Positions 16,042 through 24,538 of a stretch of 46,586 nt of DNA are shown piece after piece. The translations under genes and the position numbers were made by a program. Source of the stretch: CAYOEZ01 sp964402955 (lineage in GTDB: Bacteria > Chloroflexota > DTOL01 > DAOUCN01). Each line of letters begins with the position of its first letter. Position 1 is the first letter of the stretch. The stretch is taken from the NCBI GenBank assembly GCA_964402955.1, contig CAYOEZ010000010.1, positions 1 to 46,586 on the forward strand, in the 5' to 3' direction. The notes beneath the pieces were generated by a model, which saw only the letters and a program-made list of their open reading frames with translations, did no database searches and was not told where the DNA came from.

Positions 16042-17496
16042 ATGAAACAAGAACTGCCGGGTACGATGCTCAAGGTGCTGTCAGAGAGTGACATCGAACG
16101 CATCCATCGCGCCTCGTTGGCGCTGCTGGCCGACCACGGCATGGCGAGCGAATCCGATCTTATCACAAATCTGTTCGTGCGGGCCGGGGCCATGGTGGAC
16201 ACCGCCACAGGTATTATCCGTCTGCCGGTTGAGATGGTGGAGGCAGCTTTGCGCAGCGCCCCCTCGTCGTTTGTCCTGCATGGACGCGAAGCAGGGCGCG
16301 AGCTGGTCGTGGCGCCCGGCCACGTCTACTACGGTATGGGCGGCAGCCCAGAGCCATTTCTGTGGGACTACGCCCAGCAGGGGCCGCGTGCGCCGACCAA
16401 GAGCGACATGGTCGCCTGCACCCGCCTGGGCCAGGCGTTGCCCCATATCGATTTCGTCATGGCTATCTGCTCGGCGGGCGACATGCCACCGGGCGTGCAA
16501 TACTTCCACGAGTACGATGTCCTGCTGCGCAACACAACCAAGCCGGTCATCTACAGTTGCCCCGGACGCCGCCACGCGCGGGTCCTGTTGGAAATGGTCG
16601 CCTCGGCTAGCGGGGGAGAGACGGCGCTACGCCAACGGCCCAGCGTCGTCGTCTTCAGCCAGCCGGTGTCGCCACTCAAGTTCGGGCGAGACTTCGAGAA
16701 CCTGGTCGAGGCCGCCGAGTGGGGCGTACCAGTTCTTTCCTCTCCTGGCCCCATGATGGGCGCGACGAGTCCGGTGACCCTGGCTGGCACACTCGTGCAG
16801 GTAAACGCTGAGGCGCTGTTCGGCATTGTCCTCTCGCAGATCGTGCGGCCAGGAACGCCGGTCATCTATGCTCCTCATACGGGCGTCATGGACATGCGCA
16901 CGGCGCAGTGCACCTACGGCAGTCCTGAGCAGACGCTGGCGCGGGCAGCGGTGGCCCAGTTGGGCGCGCATTACAGGCTTCCCAGCTTTGGCCTGGGCGG
17001 CGGCGTAGAGGCCAAGCTGCCCGATGCCGAGGCCGCCGCCCAGGCCATGATGGGCATGCTGATGAATGCCCTCTCCGGCCTGACGCTCACCCAAACCCTG
17101 GGCACGTTGGCCAGCGGCCTGTACGGCGCGCCGGAGATGGTCGTTATCTGCGATGAGATTGCGCACATGATCGGGCGCATCCTCCGTGGCATCGCCGTCA
17201 GCGACGACACTCTGGCCGTGGACGTGACCAAAGAGGTTGGGCACGGTGGAATGTTCCTCACACACGATCATACGCTGCGGCTGTTCAGAGAAGAGTTGTT
17301 CTTCCCCATGCTCTTCCAACGCCAGTCCATTGACCAATGGCAGAAGAGCGGCAACAAGTCAATGACCCAAGCGGCCCACGAGCGGGTGGAAGACATCCTG
17401 TCCACCGCTGGCCCCGTCGCTCTGCCAGCAGGAGCAGACAGCGCGCTCGAACAGACCCTGCGCCGCGCCATAGAGGAGGCCGCACATGGCGGTTAG
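16042..17496 (+). CDS. MttB-family (non-pyrrolysine) methyltransferase
   Basis: 484 aa; ATG 16042 is preferred to the in-frame ATG 16012 because GGAGG precedes it (the 16012 start overlaps the upstream gene). The sequence matches the trimethylamine methyltransferase superfamily along its length (MTIM-barrel segments SCPGRRHARVLLEM, SSPGPMMGATSPVTLAG, GLGGGVEAKLPD). It reads through without an amber codon, so it belongs to the branch that lacks pyrrolysine; characterised members demethylate glycine betaine, proline betaine or carnitine with a corrinoid partner. No corrinoid protein gene occurs in the window. Placement in a sugar operon suggests a methylated or quaternary-amine sugar substrate. 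Confidence 0.82.
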   Translation: MKQELPGTMLKVLSESDIERIHRASLALLADHGMASESDLITNLFVRAGAMVDTATGIIRLPVEMVEAALRSAPSSFVLHGREAGRELVVAPGHVYYGMGGSPEPFLWDYAQQGPRAPTKSDMVACTRLGQALPHIDFVMAICSAGDMPPGVQYFHEYDVLLRNTTKPVIYSCPGRRHARVLLEMVASASGGETALRQRPSVVVFSQPVSPLKFGRDFENLVEAAEWGVPVLSSPGPMMGATSPVTLAGTLVQVNAEALFGIVLSQIVRPGTPVIYAPHTGVMDMRTAQCTYGSPEQTLARAAVAQLGAHYRLPSFGLGGGVEAKLPDAEAAAQAMMGMLMNALSGLTLTQTLGTLASGLYGAPEMVVICDEIAHMIGRILRGIAVSDDTLAVDVTKEVGHGGMFLTHDHTLRLFREELFFPMLFQRQSIDQWQKSGNKSMTQAAHERVEDILSTAGPVALPAGADSALEQTLRRAIEEAAHGG

Positions 17497-18415
17497 CCTA
17501 TCCGACGGCGTTATTGACGGCATCCCCGTGGTGTGGATGGAGAACGCAACGCTGCGCCTGGCTATCGCGCCTTCGATCGGCGGCAAGATTGTGAGCCTGG
17601 TTGACAAGGCGACGGGGCATGAGTTCCTCTGGCGCAACAGCAGACTCTCACTTGCTTACCTGGCCACCGGCAGCGAATACGACCCCAACTTCTATGGCGG
17701 GATTGACGAGCTGCTGCCCAACGATATCCCGGAAACCATCAATGGCCAGGCGAGCCCTGACCACGGAGAGCTGTGGACGCTCGCCCTGGAGAGCCGCGTC
17801 GAGGGCCGTTCGCTTACCGTTAGCGGCGTGCTGCCGCTGAGCGGCCTCGCCTATCAGCGTACGATGACCATGCGGCCAGACCGCTCACATCTCGACCTCA
17901 CCTATCGCATTCGCAATCCTGGCCGTGAAGAGCGGGTCTTTCTCTGGAAGCTGCACGCCGCGCTGCTCATTTCTGCTGGCGAACAGATTATCTGTCCAGC
18001 GCGCACGGCGCGAGTGGTCGATCCACAGTGGTCACGCTGGAAGAGCGCAGAACCTTTCGTCTGGCCGTCCATTGGTGGGCAGCGGGCCGACCGCATCCCA
18101 CCAATCGACGGCACGATGGATTTCCTGTACCTCTATGACCTGCAGGATGGCCGCATTGAGTGGCGCAGCTACGCCGAGAACCTGTGCTTCCGCTACACGT
18201 TCGATCTGCATGTATTCCCATATGCCTGGTACTTCGCCTCCTATGGCGGCTTCGATGGGCACTACGTGGCCATTCTGGAGCCGTGTTCGACCATGCCACT
18301 CTCGGTGAATGAGGCTGCCGCCCTGGGACAATGCTCGCGCCTGGCTGCCGGCGCATCGCTAGAGACGAAGGTGTCAATCTACGCCGGCCCGGCAGAGGAG
18401 TCCCACGATGTCTGA
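17486..18415 (+). CDS. Aldose 1-epimerase-like (galactose mutarotase fold) protein
   Basis: 309 aa, ATG 17486 with GAGGAGG upstream, overlapping the MttB homologue by 11 bp, so translation is probably coupled. Beta-rich sequence with the N-terminal segment IAPSIGGKIVSLVDKATG, typical of mutarotase-fold proteins, and a central HxxLxL strand (SHLDLTYRIRN). Members interconvert sugar anomers or bind sugars. The exact catalytic His/Glu pair is not certain from sequence alone. Confidence 0.7.
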   Translation: MAVSLSDGVIDGIPVVWMENATLRLAIAPSIGGKIVSLVDKATGHEFLWRNSRLSLAYLATGSEYDPNFYGGIDELLPNDIPETINGQASPDHGELWTLALESRVEGRSLTVSGVLPLSGLAYQRTMTMRPDRSHLDLTYRIRNPGREERVFLWKLHAALLISAGEQIICPARTARVVDPQWSRWKSAEPFVWPSIGGQRADRIPPIDGTMDFLYLYDLQDGRIEWRSYAENLCFRYTFDLHVFPYAWYFASYGGFDGHYVAILEPCSTMPLSVNEAAALGQCSRLAAGASLETKVSIYAGPAEESHDV

Positions 18416-19161
18416 TCGCAAGAAGGTCCTTGTGTCTGGCGCACCAGGAATCGGCAAGGCGACTGCTGTCCGTTTCGCTCAGGAAGCCTGGGACGTTCGC
18501 CTGACCGCCCGTCGCGAGCACGAGATCGTCGCCATCGTCGCCGGGCTGCCTGCAGGGAGCCACCTGGTTGTTGCGGGTGACTACAGCGAACCGGCAACAG
18601 CAGAGCACAGCGCGGCCGCAATCCGTAAGCGATGGGGCCGGCTGGACGTCCTGGTCAACTGCGCCGGTGTCTACATGGGCGCGGACGCGATCGCGTCGCC
18701 GCTTGAGGAATGGCGCAGGCCTTTCGACATCATGGTGAACGGCGCAGTTGCACCTGACCCGTCTGGCGGCGAATTTCATGGCCACAGGCGGTCGCATTAT
18801 CCATATTGCTTCAATTCACGGTGAGCGTGCTGATCGGCTATCGAGTAGCTATTCGATGGCCAAGGCTGCCCTGAACCAGTATTGCCGGGGCCTGGCCCTG
18901 GAGTTGGCTGAGAAGGGCATCCTGGTCAATGCCATTGCCCCAGGCTTCGTCAACACGCCGATGAGCGTCGTCGACGGCGTCAGTGAGCTGGAAGGCGACT
19001 GGTTCCAGCGCAACTATGTAGAGGGGCATCACTTGCCCCTGCGGCGCGCCGGGCAGCCAGAGGAGGTGGTCGGCGTCGCCTTCTTCCTGGCTGGTCCCGA
19101 TGCCACGTACATCACTGGCCAGGTCATCACGGTCGATGGTGGCCTGACGATCACATTCTGA
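18408..19161 (+). pseudogene. SDR-family oxidoreductase, frameshifted
   Basis: Two frames together make one short-chain dehydrogenase. The first part (18408 to about 18749) has the NAD-binding start, although its glycine loop SGAPGIG is one residue shorter than TGxxxGxG, and the NxAG motif (NCAG). The second part (about 18751-19161) has the catalytic Ser and YSMAK (YxxxK), APGFVNTP and the C-terminal TGQVITVDGG. The frames switch by +1 at about 18747-18750. Start ATG 18408 has GAGGAG upstream and overlaps the previous gene by 8 bp. It is either a disrupted gene or an assembly error. The intact form would oxidise or reduce a sugar or polyol in this pathway. Confidence 0.85.
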
Positions 19162-19214
19162 TGCAATGGCCGTGAACAACATGCGGGGGCGGAACATGAG
19201 CACAAGGAGGAGGA

Positions 19215-20306
19215 GTGATAGACCTTCCTATCAGCATCTACTTCGAGTGGCAATGGTGGGAGAAGCACTATCAGCACAGGCACGGCCGGCCGGATCGCAT
19301 TGACTGGGATTGGACAGACAGAACCTATCTGGGCCGACAACGTTTCCTCTACGAACAGTTCGCTGAGTTCGGCCTCGGTCAGTCCCAGCCTGCGCTTGAC
19401 CTGGACTTTGTCTCGCGGGTGCTTCCCCATAACTGCGTCATTATGCCCGTGACCTTCGGTATGGCGGTGACGGCGAAAGCAGAAGGGGGATGGCACTGGC
19501 ATAGCTTCAGCGAAGAGCAGATGCGCACTCTGCAGCCAGTCGATATGGCCGAGACGCCGGCGGGCGAGATCATCACCCGCGAGCGCGAACACCGTCTGGC
19601 TCGCTACGGACGCGCCACGCGAGGCATAGACATCGGCAGCCCCGTCAACACTGCCTTCCTGCTGCGCGGCCAAGAGTTCTACGCTGACCTGATTGGCGAC
19701 AGCAGTTTTGCGCAGGACTACCTGGAGACAATCACGACGTCCATCTCCCTCGCGCACCGATTTGTGTGTGGGCTTTTCGGGCCGGAAGACTGCTTCGGTC
19801 TGGGTAACTGCAACGCCTCGGCGATGTCGCCTGTCACCTACGTGGCGACGATTCGCGAGCATGACAGCCGGCTGGTGCAGTACGCAGCGCAACTGAACAA
19901 TGCGGCGCCATGTTGCGCCGTGCACCACTGTGATGTGCCCGCAGAACCGTTCGCCGAAGCCTACAGTGCAATTCCTGGTATCCGCAGCCTGCAGGCCTCC
20001 TACCACTCGGACCTGCGGCGCATTCATCAGGTGATGCCACACGTCAGCTTTTCGGCCATGATCAGCCCGGTGGACCTGATACAGGAGCCACCATCGGAGG
20101 TGGAGCGCCATCTGGAGCGCTGTCTGGCCGATGGCGCGCATGACCTGGCCATCTGGAACATAGATTCAGCGTCCGATCCAGAGCAGATGACTGCCCTCTT
20201 GCACAACATCAACGAGATCGCAGGCCGCTATGGACGAAGCGCCACGTTTTCCGTGATCCCCATGTCCTGGGAAGAGCTGGATTGGGAGTTTCCGCAGTAT
20301 CATTAG
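19215..20306 (+). CDS. Second UroD-fold methyltransferase-like protein
   Basis: 363 aa; GTG 19215 directly after AGGAGGAGG. A divergent member of the UroD/MtaA superfamily, recognised by an H237-x-C239 pair (CCAVHHCDV) and the barrel-like GNCNASAMSP and ISPVDLIQ segments. It is quite unlike the first UroD-fold protein of the operon. Two different methyltransferase-fold enzymes plus MttB suggest separate demethylation and methyl-acceptor steps, or a new reaction. Function is inferred from fold only. Confidence 0.6.
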   Translation: MIDLPISIYFEWQWWEKHYQHRHGRPDRIDWDWTDRTYLGRQRFLYEQFAEFGLGQSQPALDLDFVSRVLPHNCVIMPVTFGMAVTAKAEGGWHWHSFSEEQMRTLQPVDMAETPAGEIITREREHRLARYGRATRGIDIGSPVNTAFLLRGQEFYADLIGDSSFAQDYLETITTSISLAHRFVCGLFGPEDCFGLGNCNASAMSPVTYVATIREHDSRLVQYAAQLNNAAPCCAVHHCDVPAEPFAEAYSAIPGIRSLQASYHSDLRRIHQVMPHVSFSAMISPVDLIQEPPSEVERHLERCLADGAHDLAIWNIDSASDPEQMTALLHNINEIAGRYGRSATFSVIPMSWEELDWEFPQYH

Positions 20307-20324
20307 GAGCATAGAGAGGGGCCA

Positions 20325-21674
20325 ATGAGCAAACCGAACGAAACGGCCGTGCATCGTAGTTGGGATTGGAGCTTTCCGGTCATCACGCGCACCGACGGCA
20401 TATACTTGTGGGACGCCGACGGCAAGCGCTATATTGACGGCTCTGGCGGGTCATCGGTCGTCACCTCTATCGGCCATGGCGTAGCTGAAGTGATGGATGC
20501 CATGGTGGCGCAGAGCATGCATTTCTCGTTCTACCCGGCGCACGCCTTCAGTAACGACCGATTCCTGGAATTATGCGACCTCATTGCCGGCATCGCCCCC
20601 GGCGACATGCGGCAGCACTGCAAGACCTGGGTCACATGCACCGGCACCGATGCAGTGGACGACGCCGTGCGCCTTGCCCGCCAGCATTTTGTCTGCAAAG
20701 GACAGCCAGGCAAGCATCTTGTTATCTCTCGCTGGCAGGGCTTCCACGGCAACAACATCGCTGTGGCCGGTTTCTCAGGGATAACGGCGCGCCGCTCGAT
20801 GTTCTCGCCCATGTTCGTCAACATGCCGCATATCCCACCCGCCTTCTGCTATCGCTGTCCCTTCGAGAAGACCTACCCGGCCTGCGACCTTCTGTGCGCC
20901 CGCGCCCTGGAAGGGGAAATCCTGCAGCAGGGGCCGGAGAACGTGGCCGCCTTCATCGCCGAGCCGGTGGTGGGTGCAGCGCTGGCGTGCGCCCCGGCTC
21001 CCGACGGCTACTTCCAGATCATTCGCGATATCTGTGACCGCCACGACGTCCTCTTCATCTGCGACGAGGTGATGACCGGCTTCGGCCGCACGGGCTGGCT
21101 GTGGGGCATAGACTACTGGGGCGTTACGCCGGACATCATCGCCGCGGCCAAGGGGATGACATCCGGTTACACGCCGCTGTCGGCGGTTATCGCCCGCGAC
21201 ACAGTGTGGCAGCCGTTGGTGGAGCAGAACTCGGCCTTCAAGGCTGGTCACACGATGAACGCCAATGCTGTCTCCTGTGCAGGAGGCATTGCCGCCATCA
21301 ACTACTTGCTCACTCACAAGCTGGTGGAGAATGCTCGATCCGTTGGCGACTACTTCCTGAAGCAACTTGGTATGCTACTGAAGCACCCCATCGTCGGCGA
21401 TGTGCGCGGGCGGGGGATGATGGTGGGCTTCGAATTGGTCGCCGACAAGGAAACGAAAGAGCCATTCCCGCCGCGTCTTGGGCTGGCCAACCAGCTCTTT
21501 GAGCAAGCCTTCAAGCGAGGACTGGTGATCTATCCTTGCACCGGCACGGTGAACGGTGCAGCAGGAGACATGACTCTCATGGCCCCGCCGCTCGTTACGA
21601 CGGCCGCCCAGGTCGACGAGATGGTGGCGATCCTGGACGATACACTCAGCGATATTGAACGGGAGATCGCCTAG
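20325..21674 (+). CDS. Class III PLP-dependent aminotransferase
   Basis: 449 aa; ATG 20325 with GAGAGGGG upstream. Hallmarks of the class III fold: WDADGKRYIDGSGG near the N-terminus, FICDEVMTGFGRTG (cofactor Asp), and the PLP lysine K276 in AAKGMTSGYTPLSA. The usual SGSEA motif that binds cofactor phosphate is replaced by CTGTDAVDDA, unusual for the family. It could aminate a keto-sugar or remove an amino group. It shares the operon with isomerases and the SDR, supporting work on a sugar-derived intermediate. Confidence 0.9.
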   Translation: MSKPNETAVHRSWDWSFPVITRTDGIYLWDADGKRYIDGSGGSSVVTSIGHGVAEVMDAMVAQSMHFSFYPAHAFSNDRFLELCDLIAGIAPGDMRQHCKTWVTCTGTDAVDDAVRLARQHFVCKGQPGKHLVISRWQGFHGNNIAVAGFSGITARRSMFSPMFVNMPHIPPAFCYRCPFEKTYPACDLLCARALEGEILQQGPENVAAFIAEPVVGAALACAPAPDGYFQIIRDICDRHDVLFICDEVMTGFGRTGWLWGIDYWGVTPDIIAAAKGMTSGYTPLSAVIARDTVWQPLVEQNSAFKAGHTMNANAVSCAGGIAAINYLLTHKLVENARSVGDYFLKQLGMLLKHPIVGDVRGRGMMVGFELVADKETKEPFPPRLGLANQLFEQAFKRGLVIYPCTGTVNGAAGDMTLMAPPLVTTAAQVDEMVAILDDTLSDIEREIA

Positions 21675-21699
21675 AAACGTAGGATGGAGGGTGTGAGGC

Positions 21700-22107
21700 A
21701 TGGAAACGGCCAAGATCGCCGAGGTTGAGGTCTATGTGACCCCGCCGCCGCACCAGCGAAGGATCAGCTCGCTGTTCTCGCCGCAAACGCACAGCCTTCA
21801 GAACATGGCCGCCGGCGTCATGACCTTGGCGGCCGGCTCCAACAACGGCTTACATAGCCACGAGCAGGCCGAAGAGATCTGGTACATCATCTCAGGCCGG
21901 GGCAAGGTGCGCGTGGGCGGTGAAGCGGCCGCTGTGGAGCCGGGCATGGTCGTGTACGGCCCACCGCAGACGCCCCACGGCTTCGTCAACGATGGCGACG
22001 AGGATCTGACCGCCCTTTTTGTCATCAGCCCGGCCGGCGATGAGCAGCCGATTCTCGATGGGCTGACGCGCCAGCGCGCGGCCAGGCAGGTGGGATCTAC
22101 GTCTTAG
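21700..22107 (+). CDS. Cupin-domain protein
   Basis: 135 aa; ATG 21700, upstream GGAGGGTGTGAGGC. Single cupin barrel with metal motif 1 HSHEQAEE followed by GRGKVRVGG and motif 2 GPPQTPHGFVN. Probably a metal-dependent isomerase, epimerase or sugar-binding factor of the pathway. No closer function is visible. Confidence 0.85.
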   Translation: METAKIAEVEVYVTPPPHQRRISSLFSPQTHSLQNMAAGVMTLAAGSNNGLHSHEQAEEIWYIISGRGKVRVGGEAAAVEPGMVVYGPPQTPHGFVNDGDEDLTALFVISPAGDEQPILDGLTRQRAARQVGSTS

Positions 22108-22120
22108 GAGAGAGGACGAA

Positions 22121-22942
22121 ATGCAACTCAGTTGTCTCCCAGTTTCTTTCTTTGATCAGATTATCAGCGGCCAGATGTCCCTGGGCGACTGGGCGCGGCT
22201 GGGCGTTCAGGCAGGGCTCGACGGTATCGATATCAGCGTGCTCTTCGTCAAGAGCCGCGCACCGCAGTATCTGCAGGAAATGAAGCGTGAGATCGAGAAC
22301 GCGGGGCAGCGATTGGTTATGATGACAACCTACCCTGATTTCACAAACCCGGACGCGGCGGAACGGCGACGACAAGGCGATGAACCGCGCGCCAATGTGG
22401 ATGCGGCGGCCCGTCTCGGCGCTCAATACGTGCGGGTCACGGCCGGCCAGGGTTATCCAGAGGTGGGCTTTGCTGATGGCGTGGACTGGGCTGTCGCGGG
22501 GCTGACCCGCGCTGTTGAGGAGACGCGCGGCAGTGGTGTCACCCTCGTCTTTGAGAATCATGCCCGGCCCGGCGTGTGGCAATACCCTGACTTCTCGTAC
22601 CCCCCCAAGCACTTCCTGGCCATAGCCGAGCAGACGGCGCAGGTGGGGCTGCGCATCAACTTTGACACGGCCAATACGCTGGCCTATGGCGACGATCCCC
22701 TGCCGCTTCTCAAGCAAGTCATTGGCCGAGTCGAAACCGTGCACGCCGCCGATACGTCAGTACGCGGTGAGCTACGGCATGTACTCCTTGGGACAGGTCT
22801 GGCGCCTTTCCCGGAGATCTTTGCAGCCGTGAAGCAAGCGGATTTCGACGGTTGGATCTGTATGGAAGAGGGCAGCAGGCAGGGCGTGCCGGGTGTGATC
22901 GCTGCAACGGAGTTCGTGCGCCGGACCTGGGCTGCGGCATAA
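22121..22942 (+). CDS. Sugar phosphate isomerase/epimerase-type TIM barrel
   Basis: 273 aa; ATG 22121 with GGAGAGAGGACGAA upstream, 13 bp after the cupin gene. Xylose-isomerase-like/AP-endonuclease-2 fold. Metal-site segments are TLVFENHARPG (Glu), INFDTANTL (Asp) and ETVHAADTSV (His), with a C-terminal WICMEEG. Family members (IolE, IolI, hydroxypyruvate isomerase, tagatose epimerase) act on keto-sugars or inososes. The specific substrate is unknown. Confidence 0.85.
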   Translation: MQLSCLPVSFFDQIISGQMSLGDWARLGVQAGLDGIDISVLFVKSRAPQYLQEMKREIENAGQRLVMMTTYPDFTNPDAAERRRQGDEPRANVDAAARLGAQYVRVTAGQGYPEVGFADGVDWAVAGLTRAVEETRGSGVTLVFENHARPGVWQYPDFSYPPKHFLAIAEQTAQVGLRINFDTANTLAYGDDPLPLLKQVIGRVETVHAADTSVRGELRHVLLGTGLAPFPEIFAAVKQADFDGWICMEEGSRQGVPGVIAATEFVRRTWAAA

Positions 22943-23000
22943 TTGGTCGCTTATCCCCTACCAAGCCAATGGAGCGTGGCAACCAGACGCGAAACTTTCT

Positions 23001-23820
23001 GTGGCAATACAGACGACAGAGGTCCAGCGTGTCGTCCCAGTGGCGCTGCTGTGCGGGACCTTCGAGGAGAAACTGGCTAAGGCCGCAGGGCTGGGATACG
23101 ACGGGGCTGAGCTGATGACGGCTGAGATCCCGCAGCCCTTGACGCCGCGCACGTGCGTGACGCCGTCAGAGATGCCGGTTTGGTCGTAGCCGCCATCGGC
23201 AGCGGGGCAGTCGCCATGACCACCGGGTTAACGCTCTTGAACGAGGACGCGGAGAAGGGTGCACGCGCTCAAGCGCGCCTGGTGGAGCTTATCAACTTCG
23301 CCCACGGCGTCGCTGCGCCAATCGTCACGATCGGCAGCCTCCGCGGCCGCCTGGGTCGCCAGGGTTCACCCTTTATGCGGATTTGGTGCAGATCATGCAG
23401 AGAATGGCGGAGACTGCTGCAATACGCAATGTCCGGCTGGCGATCGAGCCGCTGAATCGCTACGAATCGGACGTGATCAACACCGTTGAACTCGGCCTGA
23501 CATTCATGCGAGACGTCGGACATCCGGCCCTGGGGCTGGTCGTGGACACGTATCATGTGAACATAGAGGAGCGATCGTGGACCTCACCTTTCCGCCAGGC
23601 GATGGCAACGGGATACCTGTTTCATGTTCACCTGGGTGACAACAACCGGCTCTCCCCCGGCAGCGGCCTCATCGACTTCCCTGCTGTTCTGAGCGCGCTC
23701 AAAGGATCAGGCTATCAGGGCTATGTGTCTGCGGAGTTGCTGGCAGTGCCTGATGGAGATACGGCAGCGCAGCGAACTGCCGCGTACATGCATCCCCTCA
23801 TGGGCACGACAGGCAGATAG
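23001..23820 (+). pseudogene. Second sugar isomerase/epimerase-type TIM barrel, two frameshifts
   Basis: Three frames in order make one xylose-isomerase-like protein of about 273 aa: VALLCGTFEEKLAKAAGLGY, then VRDAVRDAGLVVAAIGSG, then VRLAIEPLNRYESDVINT and HVHLGDNNRLSPG. Each switch equals loss of one base in a homopolymer: CCC at 23136-23138 (CCCC would restore frame) and GGG at 23362-23364 (GGGG would restore frame). Glu, Asp and His metal ligands are otherwise kept. This favours recent decay or sequencing error over ancient loss. The GTG start at 23001 has no good ribosome site and is uncertain. Confidence 0.85.
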
Positions 23821-24297
23821 TCGCCTACTCTACCACACAACTCGCTGAAACAGGGCTGAGCTGCTTGAATGGGGTAGCGACATCTACGTTATCGTAATGC
23901 GTGCAGTCACAGGCATCATGGTCCAGCGGTTCGTCAAGATCGTGGAGCAGAAGCAATATTGTCTGACCTGGACACAACCACTGCGCGTTGCCATGTGCAG
24001 TCGCCGTCAGGGGACTTGGCACCGATCTTACGGCCCGGAACTCGCAGAATGACGCCCATGACACCACACTGCACCTACACGCCACCACACAATAACGGCG
24101 CATAAGCGCAAACGGCACTGTGGTCATGTGTGGTGATGTGTGGTAGTAGCAGCCAGAAATATGGCCAACTGACTGCACAAAGACCAGCCACCACCTGCGT
24201 TCCACGGGGCCATTTCTAGAGCCCCATGGTCGTGGTATGACTCTATTCGTGCCATTACACTGCTTGACATGCCGTTACAGCGCGTTACACATAGGGG
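23821..24297. other. Spacer before tRNA-Arg: no gene, repeated ACCACAC/GTGTGGT words
   Basis: I see no convincing gene here; the open frames lack recognisable motifs. The heptamer ACCACAC occurs at 23832, 24063 and 24083, and its complement GTGTGGT in two adjacent 10-bp units ATGTGTGGTG/A (24126-24145). TTACA occurs three times at 24255, 24275 and 24285. A second TTGACA (24264-24269) lacks a good -10 partner. It may be a regulatory or remnant region. Confidence 0.5.
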
Positions 24298-24327
24298 TTG
24301 ACAAGTGCTCTTTCCACGCGGTATACT
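24298..24327 (+). promoter_or_regulatory. Promoter of tRNA-Arg
   Basis: TTGACA (24298-24303), 18-bp spacer, TATACT (24322-24327), with the predicted start about 83 nt upstream of the mature tRNA 5' end. Confidence 0.75.
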
Positions 24328-24416
24328 ATTTTAGGGAATTGCGCGTGCAGAGCAACTAATACGTGGTAGAAGGCGTCTGGAATAGGGTCTGGTGGACCGT
24401 ATAGATAATGACATAG

Positions 24417-24492
24417 GCCCCCGTAGCTCAGAGGATAGAGCAGCTGCCTTCTAAGCAGTTGGTCGGGCGTTCGAGTCGCCCCGGGGGTACCA
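24417..24492 (+). tRNA. tRNA-Arg (anticodon UCU)
   Basis: 76 nt with CCA encoded. The acceptor stem GCCCCCG pairs with CGGGGGT. D arm GCTC...GAGC. Anticodon stem GCTGC/GCAGT with loop CTTCTAA gives UCU, which reads AGA/AGG arginine codons. T arm GGGCG-TTCGAGT-CGCCC. The chimeric and mobile-looking genes begin just downstream, but I found no repeated tRNA 3' end that would prove an attachment site. Confidence 0.95.
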
Positions 24493-24538
24493 TCCTGCTC
24501 GCCATGCCATTCTTCCTGCAGGGCACAGGGACGCGCGG

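Noticed and set aside
14469..16208. A 579-codon minus-strand open frame
   Set aside because: Antisense to the large glycosidase and the start of the MttB homologue; no ribosome site and no family features.
16042..17496. Possible pyrrolysine-containing MttB (amber codon read through)
   Set aside because: The frame is open from start to natural stop with no internal TAG, so it is the non-pyrrolysine branch.
23825..24205. A 126-codon minus-strand frame upstream of the tRNA
   Set aside because: Composition is unlike neighbouring genes, no motif or ribosome site; it reads through the ACCACAC repeats.
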